From contig NZ_JBBOXF010000001.1 in assembly GCF_038007465.1 (NCBI RefSeq), positions 3,607,001 to 3,671,000 of the forward strand: a stretch of DNA of 64,000 bases, in the 5' to 3' direction. The notes under the pieces were generated by a model. The model saw only the letters and a program-made list of their open reading frames with translations, searched no databases and was not told the origin of the DNA. This DNA is from Sporosarcina sp. FSL K6-1508. Its GTDB lineage: Bacteria; Bacillota; Bacilli; Bacillales_A; Planococcaceae. This document shows positions 15,773 through 25,364 of the stretch, piece after piece (the stretch's first letter is position 1; each line of letters begins with the position of its first letter). The translations under genes were made by a program, and so were the position numbers.

Positions 15773-17451
15773 TGTAATAACGCCCCCGATATCATTGTGA
15801 TTGGCTTATCGCCTGTCCATGAGATTTTTAGAGCTATATGTTCGGCAGGTGCATCGGCTTTGTATCGGTAATAATCTTCAACACTCTCACCCGTTGGTCC
15901 TGAGTTCATGAACTCCAAAGGCACAAACTGTTCCTGCTCCGTGCCTGTCGTCATGCTGATTTCCGCTAAAACCTCTTGGTCAGCATCCCTTTGAATCCAC
16001 AATAAAACGCCCTGTGCTGATCCGCTTGGAGGTACGATTGTGTACCGTTGGACGGAATGCTCTAAAGGCGTTAAGTTTGCTGTTTTATTCAGTTTGATGG
16101 TCTTCGAAAATTTGAAATCATACGGGTCAGTAACCTCAATGACGATCGTATTTTCGCCATCCTTTAATTTGGACAATGGGAAATCAAACGACCATCTGCC
16201 TGGTGGCCCATTGTGAATTTCGGTATTAATGCCGGTGTTGATACGATAGCGGACAACTACGTCATTGCCATCCAGATCAAATGAATCTCCGCTAAAGGTG
16301 ACCTTATCGACATTAATTAAATCTGAAAGTGATTCAAACGGGTCGATGGTCAAGCTTGGCGCTCGGTTTGGAACCACGTAAAATGTACGTTCGGCAACTG
16401 TTGATTTACCGCCCTTATTATCCTCGGACCATACCTCTAATCGATGCGCGGTCCCCTCGGTTAGCGTTCCAGTGACTGCTGTTGCTCCTTTATAGAGTAA
16501 ACCACCCTTGAACGTCAGTTGTTCATTATATGGAAGAATTGCACCTGATGAAATACCTGTCGCAATCGCTCTTGTTGTACCGCCGTTGATGCGAAAATAG
16601 ACGTTAACGATGTCACCGATGTCGGAATCAAGCGCCGAACCATCGATTTTGAATGTATCGTTTTCATATAAGGTTACGTTGTTTGGTGTACTTAACACTA
16701 TCGTAGGTGCTGCATTGAGCGCTGTTATCACTACAATCCCGGAACCTAATTCGTCACTTAGTACTGCCGTTGTTTTTGTTCCCGCGTTGTATGAACTACC
16801 GCCAGAACCGTATACGTTAACGCCACCGCTATCGGCATACGCGCCACCATCACCACCATTGTATCCGCCGCCGCCGCCCGACCCCGCCGGATTCGATGAA
16901 CCTCCGCCGCCAAACGCGCCTGTTATTCCGCCGCCGACGTTTGTTCCCCCGCCCGCCCCACCATTAATAAATGATTTCGCTTGTTCGGTAGTTGTATATC
17001 CTGTGCCGTTACCAATAAGTCCTCCACCACCATCTCCGCAAGTAGAACCGTCTGGACTAGTCCTCTTGCCTCCAATGCCGCTCCCCGTGCCTGGTATAAG
17101 CTTGGCATTGCTTTTTACATTTGATCCATAACCGTTGTTACCTCCACCCCCGCCCGCGACAATTAACGGCGTTTGTGTACCTCTTATAACAAAAGTCCCG
17201 CCCGCTCCTGGCGATGGCAAACGTGCCGTTGCTAGTTTTCCGTTTTCTCCGACCAACACCTTCAAACTTTCACCTGGCACTAGTGTAAAGTCGCCCTCAA
17301 TCACAGCGCCTTTTCCACCCTTTGCATTTCCTCCGGCCGCCTTTATTCGTACCTCTTTCACGCCGGCGGGGACTATCCAACTTTCAATAGTCTTTGTAAC
17401 TGTAAATGTATATGTTGTTTTCCCTTGAGTATCTTTGCCGACGACAACCAT
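15769..17451 (-). CDS. Tail fibre/receptor-binding protein with glycine-rich and Ig-like domains
   Basis: This protein has 560 residues. Residues about 20-55 (VPAGVKEVRIKAAGG) begin a glycine-rich domain that runs to about 230 with many GGGG runs (SNPAGSGGGGGYNGG). Two cadherin/Ig-like repeats follow (DSDIGDIVNVYFRINGG, then DLDGNDVVVRYRINTG), and then a beta-rich C-terminal domain. Polyglycine receptor-binding tips are known in T4-like adhesins, so this is the likely host-recognition protein. Position is after the baseplate and before lysis. Confidence 0.75.
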   Translation of the reverse strand: MVVVGKDTQGKTTYTFTVTKTIESWIVPAGVKEVRIKAAGGNAKGGKGAVIEGDFTLVPGESLKVLVGENGKLATARLPSPGAGGTFVIRGTQTPLIVAGGGGGNNGYGSNVKSNAKLIPGTGSGIGGKRTSPDGSTCGDGGGGLIGNGTGYTTTEQAKSFINGGAGGGTNVGGGITGAFGGGGSSNPAGSGGGGGYNGGDGGAYADSGGVNVYGSGGSSYNAGTKTTAVLSDELGSGIVVITALNAAPTIVLSTPNNVTLYENDTFKIDGSALDSDIGDIVNVYFRINGGTTRAIATGISSGAILPYNEQLTFKGGLLYKGATAVTGTLTEGTAHRLEVWSEDNKGGKSTVAERTFYVVPNRAPSLTIDPFESLSDLINVDKVTFSGDSFDLDGNDVVVRYRINTGINTEIHNGPPGRWSFDFPLSKLKDGENTIVIEVTDPYDFKFSKTIKLNKTANLTPLEHSVQRYTIVPPSGSAQGVLLWIQRDADQEVLAEISMTTGTEQEQFVPLEFMNSGPTGESVEDYYRYKADAPAEHIALKISWTGDKPITMISGALLQ

Positions 17452-17452
17452 G

Positions 17453-18118
17453 TTAAATCACCTCCGCTAAACTAACCGAATAAGTACCCCAGTCGCCATT
17501 TACCATTTGTCCATCCGAAATCCTAGCGTTACTACGCGCAATCCGTGCACCCTTAACATAATCGTTAACCAACGGCTGTACGGTAATCGTGGACGCTGTG
17601 ACGTCGGTGATTAATACGTCTTCGCTGTTGGTGCCATCGTACACAGTAACTTCGGTAAACGGCTTGAAGCCGTCTGTCGTGTCCACGTTTAATACTGTCG
17701 TGCCTGCCGCTCGTGATGCTGTTAGTACGGCAACTGCTGTTTCTCGTTTAATCCTTGTCGGGTCATCGTCAAACGAATCAGCGAATGAACCGGCGTTACC
17801 TGGAGATTTATCAGCAATCTCGTCCCTGATGTCTTTTTTCAGACGCCAGTTATCGGTATCGTCTAGGCGTTGGTGCGCTATTGCTATGCCTTGTTCTTGG
17901 TTGTTATCTCGAGCAGCGGAATGTCCCGTACCGTGTTGCAAACGTCTGTATTTAGGAATAGGATCTTTCGTAATCGGATGCAAAACAATGATGCCATTCA
18001 AATCCGTTTCATAAACGATATTCCCTTGCTCATCCCTTTCGGGTATCGGACGACCGAATTCATCACACTCGATGATGTCATTCAGCCATTTGGTTGGGAC
18101 GTATACATATTCAGCCAT
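17453..18118 (-). CDS. Tail fibre or fibre-attachment protein
   Basis: This is a 221-residue protein. The N-terminus is YVPTKWLNDIIECDEFG, then it is rich in charged residues. The C-terminal half has a beta-structured stretch (GTTVLNVDTTDGFKPFTEV) like a fibre connector domain. It overlaps the neighbouring 101-residue gene by 8 bases. It is assigned by position in the baseplate-fibre segment only. Confidence 0.6.
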   Translation of the reverse strand: MAEYVYVPTKWLNDIIECDEFGRPIPERDEQGNIVYETDLNGIIVLHPITKDPIPKYRRLQHGTGHSAARDNNQEQGIAIAHQRLDDTDNWRLKKDIRDEIADKSPGNAGSFADSFDDDPTRIKRETAVAVLTASRAAGTTVLNVDTTDGFKPFTEVTVYDGTNSEDVLITDVTASTITVQPLVNDYVKGARIARSNARISDGQMVNGDWGTYSVSLAEVI

Positions 18119-18416
18119 TAACAGTGCCCTCCTTTATTTCGATGGCAAGAAAGAATGTCACCATTAAACCATGCTCACCTTTATTTATGTTCATCGTCTT
18201 ATAACGGACTTCTCGACCATGCATGTCGATAATAACTGCATGCGTGATATGACCGATTTCTGATTCCAATTCAACAAATATTTTAAGGGTATTCCCCTGA
18301 ATCTCTTTTAAGAAAATCGGGAATTCCTTTTCAATACTGTCTATGGTTACTTTGGCGCCAACAATAAGTCGGTCCCAAAACTTCAATGTTTCATCTTCTA
18401 AAAGGGATATCGCCAT
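18111..18416 (-). CDS. Baseplate-associated protein of unknown function
   Basis: This 101-residue predicted beta-rich protein reads MAISLLEDETLKFWDRL. No known motif is seen. It lies two bases downstream of the DUF2313-type gene and overlaps the fibre-attachment gene. It is probably a small baseplate or fibre component. Confidence 0.6.
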   Translation of the reverse strand: MAISLLEDETLKFWDRLIVGAKVTIDSIEKEFPIFLKEIQGNTLKIFVELESEIGHITHAVIIDMHGREVRYKTMNINKGEHGLMVTFFLAIEIKEGTVNG

Positions 18417-18418
18417 TC

Positions 18419-19084
18419 TTAATCCTCCTCACAATAAAAAGTCCCCGTAATTGGATACAGGACTTGGAAAGTATATTCTTTTGCTTCAATTGTAGGAGTA
18501 GCCTTTGAAGCAACTCCGTGGATAGATGTCGTTGTGAATGTACCGGTGATTGGGTACGGAATGGGGAAGGTATATTCTTTCGGTGTGACAATCACCGTGA
18601 AACGATCTACCTCAGCTGAATAATAAACCCTTACTCCTGCCGGTTTAATCCGTTGCACCAGTTTAAATGGGATAATTTCCGCATCTTTACCTACATTCAG
18701 AATGATGGATGCAGGTTCTTGAAGAAAGCTATCCCAACCTTCTTCTATATAAAGAAAATCATCGCCCATATAAGCTTCGAGGATGGTGTTCATTACTTCT
18801 GCATCTCCTGCGCTCATATTGACGATGAATTCTATTTTGATTAACTTTCGATAGGTGTCATCATCATAAGAACCGCGACTGATTCCCTCGTCTTTTCCGA
18901 GTCTGTCGAGTCCCTTTCCGATTGCTTGGTCCACATCCCAAAAGCGTTGAATTGTCGCGTATAGTTCTTCACTGTCGTCGATGTGCTTAGCGACAAGTGA
19001 CAGGGCTTTGTAGTTGTTACTGGATGGATTCTTGTCATAGTGTGATGGTAACCGCTTAAGAATTGTATCAAGTGACAAGATCAC
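18419..19084 (-). CDS. DUF2313/YmfQ-like tail protein (XkdU type)
   Basis: This 221-residue protein follows the baseplate J gene, as XkdU follows XkdT in PBSX. The N-terminal half (KRLPSHYDKNPSSNNYKAL, then QRFWDVDQAIGKGLDRLG) fits this family. The C-terminus holds two copies of EYTF-(x)-YPITGTF, about 30 residues apart. It overlaps the J gene by 17 bases. It probably links baseplate wedge and fibre. Confidence 0.78.
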   Translation of the reverse strand: MILSLDTILKRLPSHYDKNPSSNNYKALSLVAKHIDDSEELYATIQRFWDVDQAIGKGLDRLGKDEGISRGSYDDDTYRKLIKIEFIVNMSAGDAEVMNTILEAYMGDDFLYIEEGWDSFLQEPASIILNVGKDAEIIPFKLVQRIKPAGVRVYYSAEVDRFTVIVTPKEYTFPIPYPITGTFTTTSIHGVASKATPTIEAKEYTFQVLYPITGTFYCEED

Positions 19085-20246
19085 TCACCTCGATTTTCGA
19101 GTAATCCGTTTCGGCAACTTGTAATCCGATTTCAATATTTTCTTCAAGATAAATAAATCCGTCAGTGGATAGTGACACTTTCACGTCCTCAACTCCTTCG
19201 ACAGCAAATAGACGCGATTCCAAACGGGAAACAACTACGTCTTTGCTCATACCAAGACCGTTGTAGGTTACGTTATCACCCGTACCACCGATAAACCGGA
19301 CAATCTGTTCCTTAATTTGCGAGTCACCATCAAGTGGATAATTAGAACCTTTTTCAATGAATGCTTTGATGTAAATCTGGACTGTTTCTGCATAAGTAAA
19401 CCCGATTTTACGGATAGATTCTTGCGAATCCACAACATCTACAACAGTAGATCCGTAGGAACGAATACCATCCGGTTTTGCTTCAAATATTTTTCTCGCA
19501 ACATCCTCTGGTTCTCCACCAAGCACAATTGTATGAAACGACTTGGGTGGTACTCCATTAGCGTTATATTCCATTGTGTCATTCTCATCCACAATACAAG
19601 ACCGAACACCCTCTACTTCATCCAATACCCTTGCTCGTACCGCCTCCACACGTCTATTTCCCGCTTTGCCTGGCGACTCATAATAACGGTCCTGCAATTC
19701 CTTCGTTGTCTCCTCATCCTGCCCATTCCTAAATGGCGCTAGATTCGTCACAGAATTCAACCCGACAACCGGATTAATAATTTTCGTGATTTCGCCTGCC
19801 TCCACATTTCCGATACGGCCATACTCAAGTGCTTTAACCTGGACTGTGTAGATGCCATCATCTGGCGCTTTAACTTCTGAAAGCGTTTCGAACATGACGC
19901 CATAATTCGTGCCGAAAAGATCACCTGCAGGTACTGTTGCACCACGATTAAGATTTAATTGGACTGTACCAAAAGATTTAAGCCATACTTTCTTTGTAAT
20001 CAATGCCCGCTTGACGTTATTTTCGAGCGAAACGCCTTCAGATGTATCAACAAATCGGCTGTTATATACTTCTTCAGCTAATTCATTGTCTTCTGCACGT
20101 GCGTAGGCAATCAGCGATGTGAATTTCCCGACTGGAGAACGCTCCGATAGATTTACATCGTCGCCCCATAATTCTCGAGCTTGCTCACTCATCTCCTCGA
20201 AAAAGTCAACATATCTCTTCCGTTTAAACCCTTCCGAAGTTAACAT
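19068..20246 (-). CDS. Baseplate J-like wedge protein (XkdT type)
   Basis: This 392-residue protein has the baseplate J features: a ...RFVDTSEGVSLENNVKR region, then the GIYTVQVKALEYGRIGNVEAG beta stretch (part shown), then QDRYYESPGKAGNRRVEAV. The ATG at 20246 is preferred because GGAGGTGATCTGG precedes it. It overlaps the DUF2634 gene by 23 bases. It is a core component of contractile-tail baseplates. Confidence 0.9.
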   Translation of the reverse strand: MLTSEGFKRKRYVDFFEEMSEQARELWGDDVNLSERSPVGKFTSLIAYARAEDNELAEEVYNSRFVDTSEGVSLENNVKRALITKKVWLKSFGTVQLNLNRGATVPAGDLFGTNYGVMFETLSEVKAPDDGIYTVQVKALEYGRIGNVEAGEITKIINPVVGLNSVTNLAPFRNGQDEETTKELQDRYYESPGKAGNRRVEAVRARVLDEVEGVRSCIVDENDTMEYNANGVPPKSFHTIVLGGEPEDVARKIFEAKPDGIRSYGSTVVDVVDSQESIRKIGFTYAETVQIYIKAFIEKGSNYPLDGDSQIKEQIVRFIGGTGDNVTYNGLGMSKDVVVSRLESRLFAVEGVEDVKVSLSTDGFIYLEENIEIGLQVAETDYSKIEVSDLVT

Positions 20247-20574
20247 CCAGATCACCTCCCACTTCTCCGTCTTCGGTTCTTAACCGAAAAGCCAACGAAA
20301 GCAGCCGGGTGATTCGGTTAAAGTTATAATCCACTTTAATGATTTCGACTACACGGGGTTCTTGATAAATCGCATCATATATTGATTGCACAATTTCACT
20401 TTCGGTGTATCCTTTTTCCTCGAGTACCTCGCGCTGGAAACCATGGTCCTCATTAAGAAACCATTCCCCGACACGTTCATAAATCAGATGTTTAATTGAC
20501 TGGATTAGTTCGTCATCACCTTCGATGATATCGAGTGTCCAATCTCCTTTTTCGTCGATTTCAAATGTTTTCAT
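20224..20574 (-). CDS. DUF2634/gp25-like baseplate protein (XkdS type)
   Basis: This 116-residue protein begins MKTFEIDEKGDWTLDIIEG and contains IKHLIYERVGEWFLNEDHGF, read in parts. It is the pattern of gp25/GpW-type wedge proteins. Position just before baseplate J agrees. The start overlaps the spike gene's last base. Confidence 0.85.
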   Translation of the reverse strand: MKTFEIDEKGDWTLDIIEGDDELIQSIKHLIYERVGEWFLNEDHGFQREVLEEKGYTESEIVQSIYDAIYQEPRVVEIIKVDYNFNRITRLLSLAFRLRTEDGEVGGDLDVNFGRV

Positions 20575-21119
20575 TATGCACCACTCCTTGAATCTGTGGT
20601 TGTTACGACGCCGTTAGGTGCAGATATATTGATATCTTTCTTTGATGCGATATTGATATCTTCATCCGACTCTATTAAGATTTCACTATTTTCTTTGATG
20701 ATAATTCGAGCAGAAAAGTCGCGTTTAGCAATTATAATGTCCTCTCCGTATTCCGCGAATTCATCCAGTAGCGGTCCGTTAAACGATTGAATTCCACCTA
20801 TGATAATGGCGTCATCAATTGTATGTTGCCCTTCAGATGAGGCACCGCCACCGAATAAGAATGGGGCGATATCGCTTTGCGCGAACATTACAACCACGTT
20901 GTCGCCAACCTTATAAGGTATCCGGAAAATGAATTCACCTGTTTGCTGTGGCGCAATAGGTACTTGCATGATCATATTCTCATCGCCTGTTAACAACTTG
21001 ATATCCGCGCGCATGTACTTAAGTTCAACTTTTATGATTTCTGCTATTGTGCACGTATACAAGTTGTCTGCCGTGTTTTTCTTTTGTCTTTCAAAATATC
21101 GTTCGACTTCCGCACTCAT
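20574..21119 (-). CDS. Gp138-like central spike/membrane-puncturing protein
   Basis: This 181-residue protein has an OB-like N-terminal domain (YTCTIAEIIKVELKYMRADI) and a repetitive beta C-terminus (ILIESDEDINIASKKDINIS) typical of beta-helical spikes. The ATG at 21119 overlaps the stop of the hub gene and has GAGGTG before it. It would form the tip that pierces the host envelope. Confidence 0.78.
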   Translation of the reverse strand: MSAEVERYFERQKKNTADNLYTCTIAEIIKVELKYMRADIKLLTGDENMIMQVPIAPQQTGEFIFRIPYKVGDNVVVMFAQSDIAPFLFGGGASSEGQHTIDDAIIIGGIQSFNGPLLDEFAEYGEDIIIAKRDFSARIIIKENSEILIESDEDINIASKKDINISAPNGVVTTTDSRSGA

Positions 21120-21940
21120 CAATACACCTCGCAAATCGTATAGAATGATCTTCCGTTACATGTATGCGTGCCTTTAACAGCTCTCAATTGTTTGTTAACC
21201 GCTTTTGATTGCACGACGAATATTGAATCAGCTTTCACACGATGATTCAGCAACATTTTCAGTTTGTAACCTGAGCGTTTTTTCTTTTCGCCTTTATCTT
21301 TTGTTTCTTCTTCGGTTTCGATAGGCTCCGGATGGTCGATAAGGCCACTTTCCTTATTCAGAACGAAGCCAGTTGCATCACCTTTTTTTGGATCACGGAT
21401 AAACATCTTACCGCTACCGATTCGCATTTTTGATTTAGTGTCTTTAGCAACCGCTTTAAGTAATGGACTCACATTACCTTTCAACGTTTTTCCTTTACGA
21501 TAGATAAAATCAGTGGGAGGGGAAAAATCACCCATGCTTAATCCCGCCTCGCCGACCAAGTATTTCAAGACGACTGAGGCAGCTGTACCTGGTGCAAATG
21601 TCTTTGTTATTTTTTTCGTTAAGTAACTGCCCGTTTCGTCGATGCAACCAATTTCGGTTATCTTGTCTGGGCCTTGCCACGTTGTTTTAACGTTCTTTGC
21701 TACACCTTTGAAGATAACGCCCATGTCACCTTCGTATCCCGCTGATAACGTCACCACGCTATTAGCAATGATGCCGGAAATAGTGCTATCCGAAAGGTTG
21801 TAGACTTTGATTGTTGCTGTATCAATTTTCTCGGTGTCGTCGAAGTCGACATCAAAATGAATAGTTAGTGGTGGACGCAAAAGCTTACCGCCTGCATTCA
21901 ATTCTATTTTCCTTCTAAATAGATCCATCGGCATCACCAT
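21119..21940 (-). CDS. Baseplate hub protein (gpD/gp27-like)
   Basis: This 273-residue protein has an N-terminal beta domain (FDVDFDDTEKIDTATIKVYNL) and a later VSPLLKAVAKDTKSKM stretch similar to late-control D hub proteins. A charged linker (EETKDKGEKKKR) precedes the C-terminal domain. It lies between plug and spike genes. Confidence 0.75.
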   Translation of the reverse strand: MVMPMDLFRRKIELNAGGKLLRPPLTIHFDVDFDDTEKIDTATIKVYNLSDSTISGIIANSVVTLSAGYEGDMGVIFKGVAKNVKTTWQGPDKITEIGCIDETGSYLTKKITKTFAPGTAASVVLKYLVGEAGLSMGDFSPPTDFIYRKGKTLKGNVSPLLKAVAKDTKSKMRIGSGKMFIRDPKKGDATGFVLNKESGLIDHPEPIETEEETKDKGEKKKRSGYKLKMLLNHRVKADSIFVVQSKAVNKQLRAVKGTHTCNGRSFYTICEVY

Positions 21941-22238
21941 CGGCTACATATAAAAAAACCGTCCTTTCAAGGTTTTCGTAAGTGATACGAACTTCCTCTC
22001 CAGCACGATCCATCGGTATGATTTTCACTTTAGGCAAATCAACACTTGCCAAGTTCTCGAATAATGGCCTATCAAGCATTAATTTCTCACCTACAACAAG
22101 CGCGTTCCCGTCTTTATATAAATCGACGGTGAAGAAGTCGAATCTGGCATTATAACCAATTTCAAACTCGTACTCATCTGGCAAATCCATTTCAAAACGA
22201 TATGGGATTAAGTCTTTATCGATCTCGATATAATCCAT
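21915..22238 (-). CDS. Baseplate plug-like protein
   Basis: This 107-residue protein reads FEIGYNARFDFFTVDLYKDG, then LPKVKIIPMDRAGEEV and RTVFLYVADGD. This pattern matches small baseplate plug proteins described for cyanophage-type contractile tails. It overlaps the hub gene by 26 bases. The assignment is by pattern and position. Confidence 0.62.
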   Translation of the reverse strand: MDYIEIDKDLIPYRFEMDLPDEYEFEIGYNARFDFFTVDLYKDGNALVVGEKLMLDRPLFENLASVDLPKVKIIPMDRAGEEVRITYENLERTVFLYVADGDADGSI

Positions 22239-22795
22239 TACTTCACCTTCTTGTTATATGCATCATTTATTTGCGACCAGTTAACTGTCGTCTTTTTCGT
22301 AGAATCCGCTTTCTTTGGAACTTTAGCTTTAGCTTTCGTTGTAACTTTTTTCTTCGTTGTTTTGTTGACAGATTTCTTGGTTTTTTTCTTTCCTACTTTA
22401 GATACCTCTTTGACTTGCTTTTTAACAGGCACAGTGACGCGGATGACATTAGGTGCTTTCACCAAACGAACCTGTTTTAGCGTCATCGTGAAGGTGTAGC
22501 CATCCTTTGTTTTCGCGTCATGTTTACTATTAAACGAGGTGATGAGGACGGTTTCTAGCCGACTCCGATAGTTGTAGGAAAGGAGCTCCCCTTTTTGTCG
22601 GAACTCTCGTAACTTCAAGATTTTTTCATTGTTTGGGTCCAAAATGACACCCGTTAAGCTGAGCGTAATTGGATTACTCTCAACGTGGTCTGTGATTTGC
22701 TCACCATCTTCAAGCGCGTGGTCAGTCGTTGTAGATGACTCATTTAAGTCTTCGCTTGTTATTACATCAATCAATATTCCGCCAATATACGGCAT
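22238..22795 (-). CDS. Dit-like baseplate protein with lysine-rich tail
   Basis: This 185-residue protein has an N-terminal Dit-like domain (MPYIGGILIDVITSEDLNESS) to about residue 120. An extremely basic tail follows (VGKKKTKKSVNKTTKKK), ending in VNWSQINDAYNKKVK. Such tails in other phages join a LysM domain, which is missing here. It sits right after the tape measure gene, as expected. Good RBS (GGGTGATGAGGA). Confidence 0.68.
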   Translation of the reverse strand: MPYIGGILIDVITSEDLNESSTTTDHALEDGEQITDHVESNPITLSLTGVILDPNNEKILKLREFRQKGELLSYNYRSRLETVLITSFNSKHDAKTKDGYTFTMTLKQVRLVKAPNVIRVTVPVKKQVKEVSKVGKKKTKKSVNKTTKKKVTTKAKAKVPKKADSTKKTTVNWSQINDAYNKKVK

Positions 22796-22808
22796 TCCTC
22801 ATCACCCC

Positions 22809-25151
22809 CTATGGTGTTATGGCGTTTAATCCTGCAAAAATATCCTCGACCACTTGACGCACTTCCATCGCAATGTCTTTTGCATTTTCGCCGCCGATAT
22901 TGAAAATGAATTGTGGCGACTCCACAGACTTAGAAGGTGTTGATTCGGGAGTACTACCACCCATATTAAGAACAGGCTTTTCACCGCTCGATTTCAGAAT
23001 TCCAGCACTGCGTAACGCATCACCCTGTTTAGCTGTCAATATCGGTTCGTCTTTATGGAGCTCCGCAACATAACCATCGTACGGAACGGATGCTAATCCG
23101 CTAGCGTGAGAGCCATCGTAGCTACCAATATTGAAAGTCGTACTCTGCAGATCCTTGGTACTTGTTATTCCTAACCCCGGACCTCTTTGTCCACTCAAAG
23201 ATTTAGATTTGGCAACCGCCGAATCTGCCGCGCCCCAATCCACTTTAGGCACAATCGGAATATTAACTCCTGGAATCTTATTAATTACACCAATCATCTT
23301 ATTGATGCCTTCAACAACCACGTTTACTCCGCTTGCTGTAGTGGTTTGTATTGTGTTCCAAACGTCGCCCCATTTTTCTTTCACGGTGTCCCAGTTTCGA
23401 TAAAGCAGGATTCCCGCTCCGACGAGTAACGTAATACCGGTGATAACTAAACCGATAGGATTTGCTTTCATAGCCGCATTAAGACCGTGTTGAGCCAAAG
23501 TCGTTGCAAAAGTTGTTGCTTGATAGGCTCTCCACAGGCCTGTTACAGTGCCAACAAACGTCATCAATTGAAGCTGGATATATAACGCTGCAAATGCTCC
23601 TCCAACAACTAAAATCGTCTCTTTAATAGCTGGCCAGTTGTCTCCAATCCACGACATTCCATCTTTCAAGGTGCCAAGTACCGTCTCTGCAGTATCTGAT
23701 TCGAATGCCGTTTGTATTGCACCTTTCACTTCTCCAAATCCTGTCTTTATTTCGGTCAAAATAGGTCCGAATGTAGTAGACATGAAGCTTCCAAATGATT
23801 GAAATTTACCTACAATTTCGTCTGTATCAACTTTGCCCATCCACTCAGTCAGTAGTTGCATTCCAGAAATGGCTTTATCGAATATTGCCATACCAAAACC
23901 TTTTTTCAAATCAAACCATGCTTGGTGTAAGTTGGCCAAGATATTCTCGTAGCCTTCGGACTCCCTCGCAGCCTGTCCTGTCACTTCTGCTGATTCTTGC
24001 ATTTCCTCAACAAATTTCAAACGAACAAGTTGTTTTCCGCCTTCATCAAGCGACTTCCAGTTCAATCCTAATTTTTCAGATGCAAAGCTTGCCATTCCCG
24101 CCGCAGTTGCGTAAATACCAATAGATTCTGCCGCATTCGTGTTTCCTTTTAGGAATGACGTCAATGCTCCATCTGCATCTTTCATAGCGACATCATAGAA
24201 TGCCGCCGCATCAGCAGCTAATTCTACGGACTTCCCTGCCGCCTCCATCGAGTCTTCGGTAGACATACCGAAACCTTTAAACATCGAAGTGGTTTTCGTG
24301 AAAGTTCCCTTTAGTCTCGTCGGCAACATACCGAAATCTTTAGCCATACCATTAATCGACTTATCAGCTTCTCCTTGCAAATCTTTGAATACTATTGCGA
24401 ATTGAGCAGCCTCTGCTTCCGCTTCTCCTGTAGCCTCCACCATACTAGTGGCAAGGTCTTTTGCTTTGTCAAATGCAAAAACAGTAGCCAAAATGCCTGC
24501 AACTTTCATAAATGCAGAGCCGAGCCCACCAGCTGCTTGTTCACCACGTCTCCCTGCATTTACGAGGTCGTCGCCTAAATCGCCCGCTTGGTCCGCCGCA
24601 TCTTCAATTGAGTCGTCAAGATCACCCATGTCATCTATGAGTTCATCTACATCACTGTCGTTTAGATCGTCTAGATTATCGCCCAAGTCATCTATGTTGT
24701 CATTTAAATCGCTAGTCACCCTATCCACATCATTTAGATCATCAGTTAAATCATCCAACGGATTATCACGTAAATTATCTAGTCCTCGATCTGCGTCGTT
24801 GAGACTGGCGGTTAAATCGTCAGCTGAACTCGTCACATTATCGGCTGAGTCCCCCACGTCATTTAGCGCGTTTTCGTCTAAGGAGCCTAACTCGTTTCCA
24901 ACGTCGGAAACGCTAGCCGAAACACGATTAAGCCCGCCACTAACATCGTCAGCTCCACCCGCAATGCTATTTAGCGCACCCGCTCCGACTTGCCCGAAGC
25001 TGTTCATCTCTGAACTAGCGGTCGACGCTAGCCCTCCCACCCCTCCGAAGTTAGAAGCAAGTGAATTCATTTGCGAGTTAACACGGTCAATTCCAACTGA
25101 TGCATCATCCCGGAACGTTATGCCAACAGTCAATTCTCTTAAGTCTGCCAT
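22809..25151 (-). CDS. Tail tape measure protein
   Basis: This is the largest prophage protein, at 780 residues. Residues about 50-200 are a low-complexity helical array rich in Asp, Leu, Asn and Ser (repeated LNDxD/LxDLxD). A conserved tape-measure core follows (AAAFYDVAMKDADGALTSFL). There are hydrophobic segments in the last third (PIGLVITGITLLVGAGILLY) and a serine-rich C-terminus. It sets tail length and is ejected during infection. The ATG directly follows the stop of the tail chaperone extension. Confidence 0.93.
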   Translation of the reverse strand: MADLRELTVGITFRDDASVGIDRVNSQMNSLASNFGGVGGLASTASSEMNSFGQVGAGALNSIAGGADDVSGGLNRVSASVSDVGNELGSLDENALNDVGDSADNVTSSADDLTASLNDADRGLDNLRDNPLDDLTDDLNDVDRVTSDLNDNIDDLGDNLDDLNDSDVDELIDDMGDLDDSIEDAADQAGDLGDDLVNAGRRGEQAAGGLGSAFMKVAGILATVFAFDKAKDLATSMVEATGEAEAEAAQFAIVFKDLQGEADKSINGMAKDFGMLPTRLKGTFTKTTSMFKGFGMSTEDSMEAAGKSVELAADAAAFYDVAMKDADGALTSFLKGNTNAAESIGIYATAAGMASFASEKLGLNWKSLDEGGKQLVRLKFVEEMQESAEVTGQAARESEGYENILANLHQAWFDLKKGFGMAIFDKAISGMQLLTEWMGKVDTDEIVGKFQSFGSFMSTTFGPILTEIKTGFGEVKGAIQTAFESDTAETVLGTLKDGMSWIGDNWPAIKETILVVGGAFAALYIQLQLMTFVGTVTGLWRAYQATTFATTLAQHGLNAAMKANPIGLVITGITLLVGAGILLYRNWDTVKEKWGDVWNTIQTTTASGVNVVVEGINKMIGVINKIPGVNIPIVPKVDWGAADSAVAKSKSLSGQRGPGLGITSTKDLQSTTFNIGSYDGSHASGLASVPYDGYVAELHKDEPILTAKQGDALRSAGILKSSGEKPVLNMGGSTPESTPSKSVESPQFIFNIGGENAKDIAMEVRQVVEDIFAGLNAITP

Positions 25152-25364
25152 TTACCCACCGCCATTCGTAGGGCGTTCTAGCTCGCTGATAGCTGCCAAA
25201 TGTTCTAGTATCTTATCCGCGGGCCACAGTTCAATTTCTTCTGGTTTATAAGCCGGAAAATGTTTTGGAATTGCATATTTCCACCATTGTTTAGTCGCTT
25301 CTTTCCGAAAAGAAAAAGGAACGTCATGGACGCTCCCTAAATTTAGTAATGGATTATTTTCTTT
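25152..25364 (-). CDS. Frameshift extension of the tail assembly chaperone
   Basis: This frame has no start codon. It overlaps the end of the upstream chaperone gene in the +1 frame and stays open (NEKENNPLLNLGSV ... KQWWKYAIPKHF ... LERPTNGGG) up to a stop abutting the tape measure ATG. The overlap holds CGA-AAA-AGA-AAA-TAA. Lys-tRNA can move from AAA to the next AAA one base on, giving a +1 shift (equivalent to -2). This is the arrangement of gpG-gpGT chaperones made by programmed frameshifting. The fusion would be about 155 residues. Confidence 0.72.
   Translation of the reverse strand, partial: KENNPLLNLGSVHDVPFSFRKEATKQWWKYAIPKHFPAYKPEEIELWPADKILEHLAAISELERPTNGGG

Noticed and set aside
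16610..17428. Proline-rich plus-strand frames opposite the glycine-rich fibre gene
   Set aside because: Polyproline is the antisense reading of the GGN glycine codons of the fibre gene; position and codons mark them as shadows.
24448..25251. 267-codon serine-rich plus-strand frame opposite the tape measure gene
   Set aside because: It mirrors the Asp/Leu/Asn repeats of the tape measure N-terminus and would be the only rightward gene in the structural block.
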